A DNA stretch of 64,000 bases from Sympetrum striolatum. Lineage: Eukaryota; Arthropoda; Insecta; Odonata; Libellulidae. The stretch spans positions 248,001 to 312,000 of the forward strand of contig CANPUZ010000063.1 in assembly GCA_947579665.1 (NCBI GenBank). The letters run 5' to 3'. The notes under the pieces were generated by a model. It saw only the letters and a list, made by a program, of their open reading frames with translations. It was not told the DNA's origin and searched no databases. Below are positions 11,951 to 24,397 of this stretch, piece by piece. The position numbers and the translations under genes were made by a program. Every line of letters starts with the position of its first letter. The first letter of the stretch is position 1.

Positions 11951-13760
11951 ATTTTTAAGCTTATCACGTTGGTGCATTTAACAATTGGAAAATATTAAAT
12001 AAAGCTTTTCTTAAATTATATATTCAATTATTGTTTTCACTTTGTAAGAATTGCCTACGTATAATTTTACAAAGAACAACTTTATTGTGCAAACCCGGAG
12101 CTAAGAATTACTATCTGATTCATTAACTTTTCCACAATAAATACAGTATTAAATATTTAGCTTTTGTAATTAGTTGAAGTTTTTTTCTGAGCTAAAGTGA
12201 GCCAAAAGATATAGAAAATGAAGATTTTTGCAAAAAACTGAAATTAAATGATGGCAAGAAAAAGTAAACTTAGGATTGGTAAATTTTATGGCAAAAAGAG
12301 ATACCCTGGTGCTATTTATCAATTGATGATTGACAGGTTAGATGGAAGAGGAGACTTTTTAGTCTCAATCTCGCCTAATAAAGACCCTAATAATAATAAT
12401 AATGATATGATTAAAATCTTCATTAGGTGTCTCTGTACATACAAGGCATGATAATTGATGCTTGGCAATGTTTGAGCCCATATGCATTTTTAAACGCTTT
12501 ATAGGCGGTAACGCTGATGCAGGATAGGTAACAGGGATAATTTCAACACATATGGTCACAATTAACGCAGACAGGTTATTTTATTGGGAGCAAAAGGTAA
12601 TGGGGAATGCAGATTAAGCAACAGTGAGGCATTAGGGTAACAGGTAAGGGTAGGGGAAGACATGGGGATAAAATAAATCATTTCAGATGGCAGAAGGTGC
12701 TGCTTGGCTGAAAAGAAAGGTGAAGTTACGTGTTATTGTATGTACCTCCAGTAGTGTAATTGGTGTTGTGAAAAATGTCATATTGTGTCAGTGTGAAATG
12801 TAGCGATGAAGAGAGTGTTTGTGTTGTTGTGGTGAAGATTACCAATTACGTTTGACTTTCTTTTTATAAGGAATGAATTTTAATTATGTTACAACCATTC
12901 TTGGTTGTCTTATTCTTTTCTTTTATCGGTGTTCCTTAGGGGAATAGTTCCAAATGTTTTGGAGGAGAGGATTTTCTAGGTTTGATAATTTTAGTTCAAA
13001 TTTTTCAACCATTTCAATCAACCATTCAACACAAAATTACTGACAGTGGTTAGCTGATGGTAGCTTTTGATTTCTTTAAGAGGCACTTTCAGAAAGTAGG
13101 TGACCTTCATGGGATGTGGTTTTTTGTTTGGGTTTGAGGGTTGGCAGCACTGAGAGGAAGAGGGGGCTCAACTGACAGGAGCAGGGTAGTATATAAACTC
13201 ACGTTGCAGCGCCCAGTTGCATGATAGATAAGAAGAAAGGAAGAGACGCAAAGAAGAAACAAAGATGAGTAGAGAAGTTAAGAAGAAATGAAGTTGAGAC
13301 GACTAGATGAAGATTGATGATATGAGTAGAAAATTGAAGAAAATAGGAAAATTGTCAAAATTCGCAAAAACATCGCAGATCGACTGTTTTCAAACGCTGC
13401 TACTGACTCCAAGAGAAGAAAAGGAGATTGAAGCAAAGAAGAGAAGCAAAGAAGAAACGAAGATGAGTAGACAAGACTAAAAACAATGAAGTTGGGACAA
13501 AAAATGATAATAGAAGGATGAGAAGAAAATTAAGGAAAATTGTAAAAATCATGCAAATGTTAAAAATTCGTGGCCCTAGCCGGGTTTTTTGGACTCTAAT
13601 ATTCTACGTACAATTGATCAAAAAATGAGATAACTATTATTTTTCAAGAAAGAATAATTCAGCGGATAAAGTCTTTCGGGACCAGGCGCCGTTAAATCAG
13701 TATTCCTTTTAGAAGAGAACAAGAGTTGAGTTGAGTCCAGTTGCACGATAGATAAGAAAT
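11951..13760. other. AT-rich intergenic stretch, no gene recognised
   Basis: No coding similarity seen. A purine-rich block (CAAAGAAGAAAC, GATGAGTAGA) occurs twice, near 13235 and 13448, and GCACGATAGATAAGAA-like sequence occurs near 13218 and 13743, suggesting a decayed local repeat. Confidence 0.5.
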
Positions 13761-14260
13761 CTTGCCAAGTGTGATTTGCTTCCTACTCACAGAAGGAATT
13801 ACACCCACGGAAATATTTTCACTAATCAAAAAGGTTTACAGCAATGCTGTTATGAACAGAACGAATGTGTTTGAGCGGTATATGAAGTTTAGTGGAGGCA
13901 GAACAAATATTCATGATAAACAAAGACCTTCAATTTAGACTGATGAATTGGTGCAAAAAATTGAGGAAACTGTGAAGACCGCTGATGGCAATGGACAAAA
14001 TTTCTGCGCTGTTTCCACAAATGAGATGAGAAAATAACAGAAATGCTGGGATACTGGAAGCTATGAACAAAATAGGTCCCAAAACGGCTGACACAGCAGT
14101 ACAAGAAAAATTGAGTCAATAGCGCCTGCGAGTTCCTTGAGCAACTTGAATTGGAAGGTGAGGATTTTTTGAGCTTTTTGTGACTTGAAATGATTCGTAG
14201 GTGGCTCATTATGAGACAAAACACATCATAGAGGTGTTACACCAATTCCCCATCTGCAAA
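13761..14260 (+). pseudogene. mariner-like transposase fragment, N-terminal HTH part
   Basis: Mariner transposases bind terminal repeats through N-terminal helix-turn-helix domains. Reading across stops, the plus strand gives LLTEGITPTEIFSLIKKVY, NRTNVFERYMKFSGGRTNIHD and TDELVQKIEETV, the classic mariner start. A later decayed WVHHYETK-like segment at about 14198 matches the region of the catalytic Asp. Stops and frameshifts rule out function. Confidence 0.7.
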
Positions 14261-15059
14261 ATAATTCAAAACTTAAATTTTGGTCCAAAAAAATCGTAGC
14301 CTCAGCGTTTTGGGACCCTACCCTTAGTGTATTGAGAGCCCTTAAAAAAATCGAAATGGTTATTCATAGAGGTGTTTGAAATTGTTTTTTATTTTTTCAG
14401 AAATTTGTTGATTTGAAAAATAAATAGTGGTATTGTGTGTTTTTATTACATTTCCCAAATTTGGTGTTACTAATTTTCACAGTCTCATTTAAGCAAAGGA
14501 ATAATATTAGGCACACTTTAGCATAAACATTAACAGCATTGGAAATATTATTAACTGTAAATTTTACAAAATATTAAATTGAATTTATTTAAAACTGTGC
14601 TGTTTACACCTAAGGAAAATGCTTTCCCAGCTGCGGATCAACGAAACATGATATTTTCATTAAAAACATACAGACACGATAAATGTTAGGACAAACAAAA
14701 CATCTTTCTTCGTTTTTGAGTGAGATTTTGTGAATTAATTGCAAAAGATCGAAGCTGAATTCCAGTAAACAAAGTTGTGATCAAAAATATGACAAAAAAT
14801 ACGTAAATAACACAATTATATATTGTACATTTATTTAAGTCATACCAAAATTACATTTCCCCCTCTTACAAATGATGAATGAAGCGAATATCACCAAAAT
14901 CTGTTCTGCTTATTAAAAGTGTTGCAATTAGCGTTGTTTTGCTAAATCGGCCAAAATTCGCGTTGTTTGTAGGTTTTATCGCTTATTTCGATTAACAAAC
15001 ACCTCTAGTTATTCAAAACATAAGGAGGAGAACGCTGACAAGAGGGGAGTGCATGACAA

Positions 15060-15260
15060 TGACTCCTCACACAGCCACTCATTTGGTTGGGATGTTTTGA
15101 ACCATCCCTGTATTCCACTGGCACCTTCTCGAAGGCACACATGGATGGAATTAAATTTCCAACCGACGGTCAGCTGCAGCAAGAGGTTCTGAAGTGGGGC
15201 ATGAAGAAGCTTGTGCTCACAAAATGCATTGAAGGATTATGTGGAAAATTAGGCAACTAG
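15060..15260 (+). pseudogene. mariner-like transposase fragment, C-terminal part
   Basis: Short segments in shifting frames (HLVGMF / WDVLNHPC, APSRRHTW, KKLVLTKCIE, CGKLGN) correspond to the HSPYSPDLAPSD region and C-terminus of mariner transposase. It is probably the other half of the copy at 13761-14260, with about 800 bp of unrelated AT-rich DNA between. Confidence 0.5.
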
Positions 15261-16501
15261 TGTATCAACAACATCCTATTTTTTCAAATGCTCTTTGATT
15301 CATTACAACAATAATTGTGTATCTTATTGCTATCATTTCCTACTTTATATTATGAAATATCGTACGATTTCCTTGAACTGTTTTACGCTATTTTGTGACA
15401 TTTCACCTTCTATAGCTTTATTCTTCCATGATTCACTACATGCTAATCAATTGTACCTAATGGATTATTTTTTATTTTCCATTTATGCTAATATTTTTGT
15501 TCCATACAACACAATGTCTATACTAATAGTAAAATGTATGAGGGCTAATTCCTGTAATAAAGTAAACTATTATCATTATTAATATTAAGTATAAAGAGAT
15601 TGTCCTCATATTTAGTCATTAGAAGTTGTCAAATTTCATCATCAGGTCTTGAATATATCATTTAGCAATTAGAATACAAGTCAAATTTGTTATGGCAAGA
15701 TATTTCAGGTTTATGATATTAATATTTTATATAATTAAATCTATATAAATTTAATCTCTCATTATAGCTTCATTTAATGGGACAATATACCGTAAATTAA
15801 ACACTTCTGCAGAAATCCCACTCAATCTTATAAATTGTTGCCGAAATCTGTTGATCAATATGAATTAACGTCAAAGTGTTACAGAGAAAATAAAGGGCAA
15901 AAATTTATAAATAGAACCTTGCAGATTGGGCAAAACATAAAGCAAAATAAAAAACAGAAAATTTACTGTAATTAACTGAAAAATTGAGCACACAAATTTT
16001 TTTATGATGCTAAATGTGTGTGTAAAACAACTTGTGTTTCTACAATACGGCCATTACTACATAACACTTATTCTCAAAAATATTTACTCGAGATTATGTC
16101 GAGATTCTTTCTAGATAGATATTAATACCCTGCGCCTTTTGGGGTGTGGCAGGGGGAATACACACCAGTTGATCTTAACTACTTCTTTACTTGGTTATTG
16201 TGGAGTATTGTTCGTGAAGAGATTCGATTTTTAAAAAGACTTATCCTAGCATCTATTTCTCTTATGTTCACTATCGGATTGGTAACAGGGGGTTGCGCGA
16301 TACCAGTTGTATCTTCCGCAAATGTAGTTTCCCTGAATTTATAAGCAATCCTTTCAGTTGCACTCTCCAAACCAAGGATTTCACCGATCTTATCCTGATT
16401 TGGAAATTCTATGTTTTCCAACCAGGTTGTGTCATTGAAAATATTTTCCTGTTCACTCTAATTCATCATATGCGCGTCATCTCCAAACAAGAATAGAAGT
16501 A
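15261..16501. other. AT-rich intergenic stretch
   Basis: No gene recognised. A segment at 15595-15760 (TTTAGTCATTAGAAG ... AAATTTGTTATGG) is a diverged relative of the repeats at 18150-18300 and 18300-18480. Confidence 0.45.
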
Positions 16502-17106
16502 CAGTAGAGGATCGTTTATCCAATCTTTTAGGGACGGAGGTCGGTTCGCATAAAGGATATGTTTAAATAATAAGTATTTCAACATGAATGAAAAAAAGGA
16601 ACTGAAAAAAAGGCCTTGACGGGTTACAGTACGAAATAAGTGATGAGAATGCACAAAAATATTATTGAAAACTTTCATTTAAAGAAAACTATAGATGACT
16701 GTCCCCGTAAGGTTTTTCTTTCCGAATTGACTACCCTTGAGTGAGATTCTGCAACAAATTGAAGAATTTTATATCATTTATAGTTTTCCTACTAATATTG
16801 CATTCCTGCTGAAGATTGGATGAAATGACACCACGGTGTAGTTAATTTAATGTCCACTTTTTGCTGTAACAACGGCACCTGCTTTTTTCTCTTGACGTTC
16901 CCACCGCTTGAACTAGCTACTAGACACGTTTTCTTATTATTTCCATCTATTTAGAAGGTTAATTAATATAGTATAAATACTTACTCCCTCACACCTTCAA
17001 AAAACACGCATAGCGGTGGCGTTCAAAATTACTGTTTATCTATCGTGAAATGTTCGTAGTTTGTATGTGTTGTTGTTTAGAAGTTCGGATAAATGATCCT
17101 CTACTG
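16502..17106. mobile_element. pogo/Tigger-type MITE with terminal inverted repeats
   Basis: CAGTAGAGGATCGTTTATCC at the left end is matched by the complement of GGATAAATGATCCTCTACTG at the right, with TA on both sides (16500-16501 and 17107-17108). A 605-bp element with these ends and no transposase ORF is a non-autonomous pogo-family copy. A related, partly preserved copy lies at 58985-59217. Confidence 0.8.
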
Positions 17107-17249
17107 TAGTTGGTTTTATGGTCGTTATCTTGATTGGAACTTTAGTCATCGCTTTTTATTTCAAGGAAGGGAATCTGTTCTGATGAAACCCCATCTAGGT
17201 CTGATGGGTAGACAGGAAAACGGCAGTGGTGAATAAAACAACGCCAAAT

Positions 17250-18938
17250 ATCAGTATATCACTTTATTTCCATAGTGAAAAAGGTAAAGTTAAAAGATTA
17301 AAAGACGAGGGTACAATATTTTAAAATCATCATAGCCATACACAACACGCAATCAAACAAACGCGTCAACCCTTTTTTATACACAGATTGAAATTCTCCT
17401 GTTTGAATCTAATTACCCTGTGGTCCATGGCAAATAAGTGACAGCTTTCCCACCGGATATTGTATCGTTTGCGGCGAGCACTTACGTTACGAAGAAAACA
17501 TGATTCAATTCGAAAACTGTTTACTTTGAAAAATTACCAGCAAATGCCAAATCAAACCTCCTTCTTCTGACGCTCAGCCAACACATAACAGCTACATATA
17601 TACACTCGTACATATGCGTATCTTTGAATACTGGAAATAAAACAGCCGCAACGCATCAAAGACTGGGTATGCCTTAAACTTGCAAACAGCACCATTTTTG
17701 CAAACGTTTATAGCTACCGAAAAACTCCAAACCACCAGCTGTCACTCGTGGAAAAAAATCAGCTACACAATCCAAACAACTTCTAGAAATATATTTTTAA
17801 AAATTCGCCTTGCGCTCTCTGCTACCTCGGCAACAAAACAAACTTCTGCGCATGGTTATAAAAATTAAAAAATAAAATAATACGGTATTCCTTGGAACAG
17901 ATTACAGATATCTTGTCTAAAGATAACTCGATCTAACGCCTAACTACCAATGTACTTAACTACGTAAAGTTTCGTTGCGAACAAGCGCAAACGAATCTAA
18001 TGCTTTAAGGATTTTAGAACTCAGACGATGCGAAAGCAAGCAATGCAGCAGAAATCTCTCGGGTTGGCTCTCTAGGACGCAAAAAAACAAATCGGGAAAT
18101 GCGCAAAACCACGAACTGGAATTTCTGCCGGTTCACTTTTGAAATAATCGTTTGTGAAATTTAATGGATAAAGCTGCCATCATCGTAGTTAGCCATCTAA
18201 CGTCAAATTTCGTCATCAGCTCCTCAACATTTTCCTAACAATTAGAATAAGAATCCTGTTCAAGTCGAGACAATATTTCTATAATAATTGTTCTATGAAT
18301 GTAATGGATAAAGCTTTTGTCTTCGTATTTAGTCATCGAATGTCAAATTTCATTATCAGCTCTTATATATTTTCCTAAAATAATAATACAAGTCGTATTT
18401 GTTATGTCCACATAATATTTCATAATATTCATATTGTAAATTATTAAATTCGTTCAAATTTAATACTCTATTTATCATAATATTGATTACCCTCAATAGA
18501 TCATGAGCATGAAATCACATACGATAGCGTAAATTAATTTTGTGAATGGATGTTTACATAATGCAAAAACTTAAAATGAAAACAACGTGGAAAAGAAATT
18601 GGAAGACCAAATGACACAAAGTCAATGGCTGTTTTGCACTGATAAGGCAAACAACAAAATTCCGATCAAACAATTCTTCCCAACGACTTAAGAAACTAGT
18701 AGCTCTTACAAAAAACGCACACTAAGATTGCTTTCATCCAGACACGAACAATTTCCAGTCGGAATGCGCGAGAGAGAGCCAACCTTGCTGTAAAGCCCGT
18801 CGAAAGGAAAAACATTGGACAGATATTTACACAAAACAACAAAGGAATATTGGGACATCGAAAAATACAATATGAAATGGCACGCGCCCCGAGGGTGTGT
18901 GCCTCAAATGCAAATATTTTGGGACATTTAAATGCGTC
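17250..18938 (-). other. candidate 3' UTR of armadillo
   Basis: The sequence below the arm stop codon has no recognisable gene. AATAAA signals on the minus strand occur near 17266 and 17156, so the 3' UTR could be about 1.7 kb. It includes two copies of a short diverged repeat (18150-18480). Transcript extent is inferred only; an earlier polyadenylation site is possible. Confidence 0.3.
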
Positions 18939-19165
18939 TCAGAGATCGGTGTCGTACCAGGCAGCCACCTGGTTGTTGTCCTGGGGTGGTTGTGGCGTCA
19001 GGTGCTGGCCGTCCGTGTACATTGGGGATGGGGGAGGCAATGAGGGGTGGGTGAGGAAGGGGGGAGAAGGCGACACTTCCATTTGGTCGAAGGATGGCGA
19101 TGCGACGTTGGCACCATTGCCTATCTCCAGTCCTAGCATCGAATCTATTGGTACCTGTTCATAGC
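18939..19165 (-). CDS. arm: armadillo last coding exon, C-terminus and stop
   Basis: After the acceptor TTTCCTTTCAG the minus strand reads YEQVPIDSMLGLEIGNG, a proline-rich stretch (SPSPPFLTHPSLPPPSP) and the terminal NNQVAAWYDTDL followed by TGA at 18941-18939. PIDSM.GLEI and the QVAAWYDTD terminus are hallmarks of insect armadillo, whose tail carries the transcriptional activation function. The frame is open for 75 codons. The tail is shorter than in Drosophila and has no long glycine tract. The opposite strand is also open here, but that is a shadow of this exon. Confidence 0.96.
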
Positions 19166-19319
19166 CTGAAAGGAAAGCACCGAATCAGTAAATGTTGTAC
19201 TGTTAATCAGTAAAACCAGTATCCACTTCATCTGATTACACTTGATAGAGTTACCAGGTGTAGAAGTACGAAACTGGAATTGTTTGTAAAAATTGCACGT
19301 CTTTTATTTGAACATTATA

Positions 19320-19690
19320 AAAAATATTTTATTAAAATAGTCTCCATTGTAATTTATGCATTTTTCCGACCTCTCCGGCAGGTTATGAATGCCACGCCAA
19401 AATCACCACTTTTAATTTTTATAAACCTCTCGAAGCACTGAGTTTTGCCAAGAGCATGTTCACTGTATGCTTCGACAAGCATTCCATACGATTCTGCAGC
19501 AGTTTTCTTCAATTGATAGCAGAAAACAATGCAAATCATAGTTCGTAGGCACACAACTCAACATGTTATAGAAAAATACACCAGTGTATGAAACTTGGGT
19601 TATTGCGAGTTGACAAACTTTGTTAGAGGGAGAAGATGGCACTGCAGAAGCGGTCTTTAAACTGATAGCGAGCACCATCTATAGTCTATA
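19320..19690 (-). pseudogene. mariner (mauritiana-type) transposase N-terminal fragment
   Basis: Minus strand reads KKTAAESYGMLVEAYSEHAL, then CFERFIKIKSGDFGV, close to the N-terminal DNA-binding region of mauritiana-subfamily mariners (KTAAES..ML...YGEHAL, ...WF.RFKSGDF). It breaks down after about 60 residues. It lies in the last arm intron. Confidence 0.75.
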
Positions 19691-20388
19691 TAATTATCGC
19701 TTTATAATGTAATTTTCCATGATAAATTCCCAATAATACATACTGATAATTGTACAAACTAATTGCAAAACTTGTATCTTCTATAATTTTTATTGTATAT
19801 GCTATAGAAAAATCCGACGGAACTGTTGGAGGGGATAATGGGCCAAACTCAAATTGTAGAGATTCTAAATGGGTACCAAATAATTAATTTTAATATTTAT
19901 GGGATATATTCATCTAACCATTCCCTTTTGGAAAATGTTTACTTACAACCTCTCCCATATACATCCATTTTCTTTAAAGCAAAAATAAAAAGGCGATCAT
20001 CGAGTCTTCATATATTTCAAAATGTGTTTATTTGAATCAATTGAAGTTAAGAAATAATTATCGAAGAAGAATTTGGCAGTTGTCAAACTGGCCATCTATT
20101 AAATATGGTTAATTATTTAACAGATCAGCAAGAAGAGGACATGTTATGAATAGCAGGTGTTCAAACCTGAAAATACCACTGATCGTGCAGAAATAGCTAA
20201 AATCCGCCCAATGTTCAATTTCAAACTACATGTGAACTGGTGATTCTGAATTCGTTGGGAAAGAAAAACGAAGAGCACCCTAACGTGAGAAACTAAATTA
20301 GGATTTAATTTCAAAAATAAGGTCTGCAAACATTTTTGAAATAGTTTGACATGATAAACAAACAGGTAAGATGTGGCTGGAGGGCCGA

Positions 20389-20422
20389 TGTTTCGAGGAC
20401 CAACTCGGTCCCCGTCTTCAGG
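20389..20422 (-). other. hammerhead-like core motif (CUGANGA - stem - GAAA)
   Basis: On the minus strand CTGAAGA (20421-20415) is followed by an 8-bp stem CGGGGACC/GGTCCTCG and GAAAC (20394-20390). This matches the hammerhead core with N7=A and stem II. A stem III partner and cleavage site were not found, so a complete ribozyme is not supported. Confidence 0.3.
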
Positions 20423-20495
20423 GCTGAAGTGCAGAGGAGTCAATTCCGAGGGTTTATGTACCTAATGGTTTACCACCTTTCACTTTTTTTCCTCC

Positions 20496-20838
20496 AATCA
20501 GCTAAGGGGTAGGGGTAAGCTTAGTTTGTGATTGGAGTGAGTGGGGTGGGGTACATTTCATACCTCCCCCTCCTTGTTCCTTATTGGCAGCTGGTGAGCC
20601 AATGGGATTATTCTTGGCTAGTCTACTTGAGATAACGGAGTCCCACGTCCTGCTCATTGTAAAGCCATCGTCCCTGTTAATGTTAATGTGGGACTCCGTC
20701 ATCTCGAGTAGACTAGCCAAGAATAATCCCATTGGCTCACCAGCTGCCAATAAGGAACAAGGAGGGGGAGGTATGAAATGTACCCCGCCCCACTCACTCC
20801 AATCACAAACTAAGCTTACCCCTACCCCTTAGCTGATT
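20496..20838. repeat. large near-perfect hairpin (fold-back element)
   Basis: The left arm from AATCAGCTAAGGGG pairs with the right arm ending CCTTAGCTGATT. Each arm is about 150 bp with few mismatches, around a centre with CACGTCCTGCTC and AATGTTAATGTG. Because of the symmetry both strands translate to nearly the same 82-residue peptide (MAAGEPMGLFLASLLE...), which is a by-product. It lies in the last arm intron. Confidence 0.85.
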
Positions 20839-21604
20839 AATGAAAATAAAGACCACACATTTAAACAGTGGAAACTTAAAAAAGTAACAGAGAATGACCA
20901 AAATTATTAATATACCCAAGAGAAACAAATTAAGAAGACAAATGGAGTAAAAAAACAAAGATGAAAACCTTATAAATCAGCCAGAGCTCAATCTATAGCA
21001 AGGGAGTGAGCAATAGACGCATTGCATTGCATTGTTTACCATGTAAACAAACCCATAGTTACGAACTATATTGTTATTGTGAAGAGCAATCAATGACGGC
21101 ACAAAACCATTGCAATTAAATAATTATTTTGAAATAAATACGCATGTTTCAAATTCGAAATCAACTTCTAAATAAAACTTTGAAGAAATATAGTAATCAT
21201 GTTGTACATGATGATTCCAAGAGTTGCCTCCTGCAAGTCAAACATACAAACGTGGCATATGTGCAGAATATCAGAAATAACCACTCATTATAATGGGTCC
21301 TTTTTGCTGCGAGACAGACAACAGCCAAAAAACACTCACTCCTGTTATAATAGACTTCTACAGTGGTTGAAAACCTGGTTGTATGATATGACAAGTGCCT
21401 TATTAGCGGAAATGATGCTTTAACTCTCTGTCAGTCTTGCTGTTGTATTCTGTACAACACAGACGGTTTTTTGGGTTCCATTTCTACCTGGGTGGTCTGT
21501 TGAACCTCATGCCTGGGTCTAGTCCTCTATCGCACTTACCATTAACTTATAAAGGGGTCAAAAGCTCCTTCTTAGTCTTAAACAGACTGCGAAAGCGAGT
21601 AAAT

Positions 21605-21945
21605 CTGTGAAGTGACGACTGTTTTAGCACAAACAATGTGCGACCGCTTGGGCAAGTTTTTCGTTGGCGAACTCTATTTCTGCTTATTATAACATTTACA
21701 TAGAATTTTTCACTTATTTCGTCTTAAACTTTATTATACGCATTTCAATTTTGGAACTGATAAACATCTAGCATTTGAGGTACCCTCTGAACGCATGAAA
21801 ATAAATAAAGGCGATTAAAAATATTTTTTACTAAAAGTTGTATACTTCTTAAATTATATTATTACCTAAAGTTTAGTACTCAGAAATAATAATTAGTTCA
21901 ATTAATTTTACAATTTTGGCCAAAAAACGATCTGTTGTATTCTTT
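21605..21945. repeat. dispersed intronic repeat, copy 1
   Basis: From GTGACGACTGTTTTAGCACA to TTACAATTTTGGCC this matches 47998-48304 plus 49414-49445, roughly 85-90% by eye. Both copies lie just downstream (gene sense) of an arm exon. Family unknown. Confidence 0.75.
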
Positions 21946-22081
21946 TGAAATACAATGTGCAACTGTTAGTGTTATGAACATACGCGCTACTGATGAAATG
22001 TAAAAATCCGTGGGTTAAAGCCTGCCTTAGTTTGGTTAGTATGAACAATACGCTACGACTAGCATTGCAAGTCATTCTTAC

Positions 22082-22142
22082 CTTGCTGCTGATATCCTCC
22101 TCTGCCAGTCGGGGCATAAATCCCGTCAGGTGCTAGCATATC
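22082..22142 (-). CDS. arm: armadillo small exon, C-terminal tail
   Basis: This 61-bp exon has acceptor GTCGACAG|GAT and donor CAAG|GTAAGA. In the frame handed over from the upstream exon it reads DMLAPDGIYAPTGRGGYQQQ plus one nucleotide. DML after GPDLQ is conserved in insect armadillo; the rest is the variable tail. The phase-1 end is completed by GC of the last exon to give Gly-Tyr-Glu. It is too short to be found by ORF length, and is supported by splice sites, phase and the DML start. Confidence 0.87.
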
Positions 22143-22149
22143 CTGTCGA

Positions 22150-24239
22150 CATTCACAAAGGAAAAGAGCTACGTTGAAATCAAAACATAACGCACATGCA
22201 AAATCATAAAGTAATCAAATAAAATATCAACCACATCAAAATCAAAGTGCTTATCTCCGAAATAATGACAACTTTCCATGCTGCCGAATGAGAAACAACA
22301 ATGGAATAGAGAATAAAGTTTGACAAAATGAAACTCTGCTTCTTAAACAGATGATAAAAATGAGAAAATGATTAAAAAATAAAAATGCTGGGTAAAAAAG
22401 GATACTAACTAGCATTCAAAATAAAGGTGGTTTGCAGCTATGCGCTATTGAAAATATATTGCTTTGACAATGTTGTACACTATGAAACCATACTGTGAAC
22501 AGAATACTGAGAGTAGTTCTCATAGACCATTGACGGGATTCCTAAACTATGTTTTGCAGAACACCAGTTTTTCACTTAACCTGAATAGGTGTTTAATTAA
22601 GATAGTTTTCAAGAGCAGTATGAGAGTCGTCGACAGACAATGTGCACAGCATGGTTGTGAATCTAACAAGGAGATGATGTTAGATGGATGTAAGAAATGG
22701 CAATGAGACCTTTTATACCACAAAGTCGACAATGAGATAGTAATAATTCAATCTAGATTGGCGTTCGATGAGTTGCGTAAAGTGGAGACGAAATTAAATC
22801 GGAAGTACAAACATAGCGATGATGAAACTCCAAGCTGTGATGCTCATGTTAATTATGCTTTAGATATACTTTTCAGATGCTTGATTAAATAAAACTGCAA
22901 GGGCATGCTTAAAAGTTAGTCCAAGGCTCGAGATAAGATGAGGATTTCATCAAATAAATAAAAAATTAGTTTCTTTTTTCACTAATGCTGTTAATACCCC
23001 ATCCTCAAATATAAACAATCCATCCTGTTCATTATAGTACAGTGCAGTTTAGTACAATTAACACTGTCCTATGAATGCCTTGCGAAGGTAATTACTTTAT
23101 CCTGTTATTCAGTTTGTATGGATTCATTATCGATCTTCCAGAACATCCGTACTCGAAATGAAACGAACATTCATCAATGATAAATCTGTGAACATTTATT
23201 AAAAGTCAATTAAACTAGCTAGCAATAAAATGAATGACATTTCTTTTGAAAGCAAAATGTTTTGAACTTAAACTAAGTAGGTACGTTAACTATTGAGATA
23301 TAAATAAAAAAACCAGTCATCACGAAAAGCCACACTCAAGGGGCCAGAGAGCCGCAAGAGGCTCGCGAGCCGTGGTTTGCCACACACTTGTAAAAGGATC
23401 CACGGAAACATCGACACAAATGAACCGGAGAACGGCTAACTTGAGCAGGAGCCATTCAGCTTTGAGCGGTGTTCTTATTGGGCTAAGAAAAGCTATGCAG
23501 AGGACAACTATTGAAGAGGGAAAGAAAACTCATATCATTTAGTCCCACAAAGTTAGCCCTCTAGTGTAGTTACTCTATGGTTGTACCCTTGCAATTGACT
23601 TTTATGTATCGCGAAAATGCCAAAACTCGGGAAAAGTGCCGTGGTAAATTAAGCATTCAATCTGTGGTAGGGGAAAAATGTCACTTAAAGAAAACAAGAT
23701 TATGTAATGAAGAAGTAACGGCCGGTTTCCCCGGTCACATAAAAGTGTAGAAGATTTACAAGTGCTATTTCTTCATTACTTCAATGGCTTTCCACAAAGT
23801 AATACCTGAACATCTAGATTACACAAATAAGATTACGCTTTGTTTGGTGTAAGAATAATTCATATAAGTTGTGTACTAAGCGATAAATTCACAAAGTCCA
23901 GGGGAATGTAATTAATTCTTCAACAGTAGCGGTGATTCAACCATCACGAGTTAGTTACATTACCGCTAACCTATAATCTTGCTTGCGGACTTACGCCCGA
24001 AGCTTACATTAATAAGTTAAAAGAATATCTTTGTACCCTATTTTCTTTCGAACCTATATTCGAGAAATCCGCGACACAATGACATTCAGGTAAAAATGGT
24101 CTCATCACGATTCTTGCCTTCGATCTGACAACGTCTCCTTTAAGTGTAAACCGAATCTAAATGCCAGCGATATTGACACTGAAGTGCTAAGACAAGTATT
24201 GATAATATTGCGTGATTTGCCCGCTTTTGGAGCATTCTG
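22150..24239. other. arm intron, mostly unrecognised sequence
   Basis: No coding exon identified between the 22082-22142 and 24246-24397 exons. It contains the probable hAT terminus at 23340-23392; the rest is AT-rich. Confidence 0.5.
23340..23392. mobile_element. probable hAT terminus
   Basis: GGCCAGAGAGCCGCAAGAGG followed by CTCGCGAGCCGTGGTTTGCC resembles the terminal region common to hAT transposons (complement: CAAACCACGGCTCGCGAGCC). The partner end was not found. Confidence 0.45.
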
Positions 24240-24245
24240 TCAGAC

Positions 24246-24397
24246 CTGCAGGTCAGGACCCATGCCCAGTTCTCCACCTGCCCACATGTTCTGCTCTTCT
24301 CGGAACAGCGAGTTTGTCAGCTCCATCGAGAGTCTCTTCTTGTAGTCGTGCGGCTTGTCTTCAGACATGCGGAAGAGCACAGCTGCAGCGTACGTAG
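24246..24397 (-). CDS. arm: armadillo exon, end of last armadillo repeat and start of C-terminal tail
   Basis: The acceptor TTCTTAG|CT and donor CTGCAG|GTCTGA bound a 152-bp exon (2 nt completing a codon plus 50 codons). It encodes [15 protein letters not shown], then [18 protein letters not shown] and GMGPDLQ. The RMSEDKP.DYKKRLS segment closes the armadillo domain and GMGPDLQ is the insect-type beginning of the C-terminal transactivation tail. The joined codon preceding TYAAA reads Thr where the family usually has Ala. The donor GTCTGA is weaker than the others. The next exon at 22142 begins DML, as expected for DLQDML. Confidence 0.95.

Noticed and set aside
12248..12451. Plus-strand 67-codon frame in the intergenic region
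   Set aside because: No recognised similarity, low complexity, and an overlapping frame on the other strand.
18850..19164. Plus-strand 104-codon open frame
   Set aside because: It is the antisense shadow of the last armadillo exon.
20502..20832. Two 82-codon frames giving almost the same peptide
   Set aside because: They arise from the hairpin's symmetry, not from a duplicated gene.
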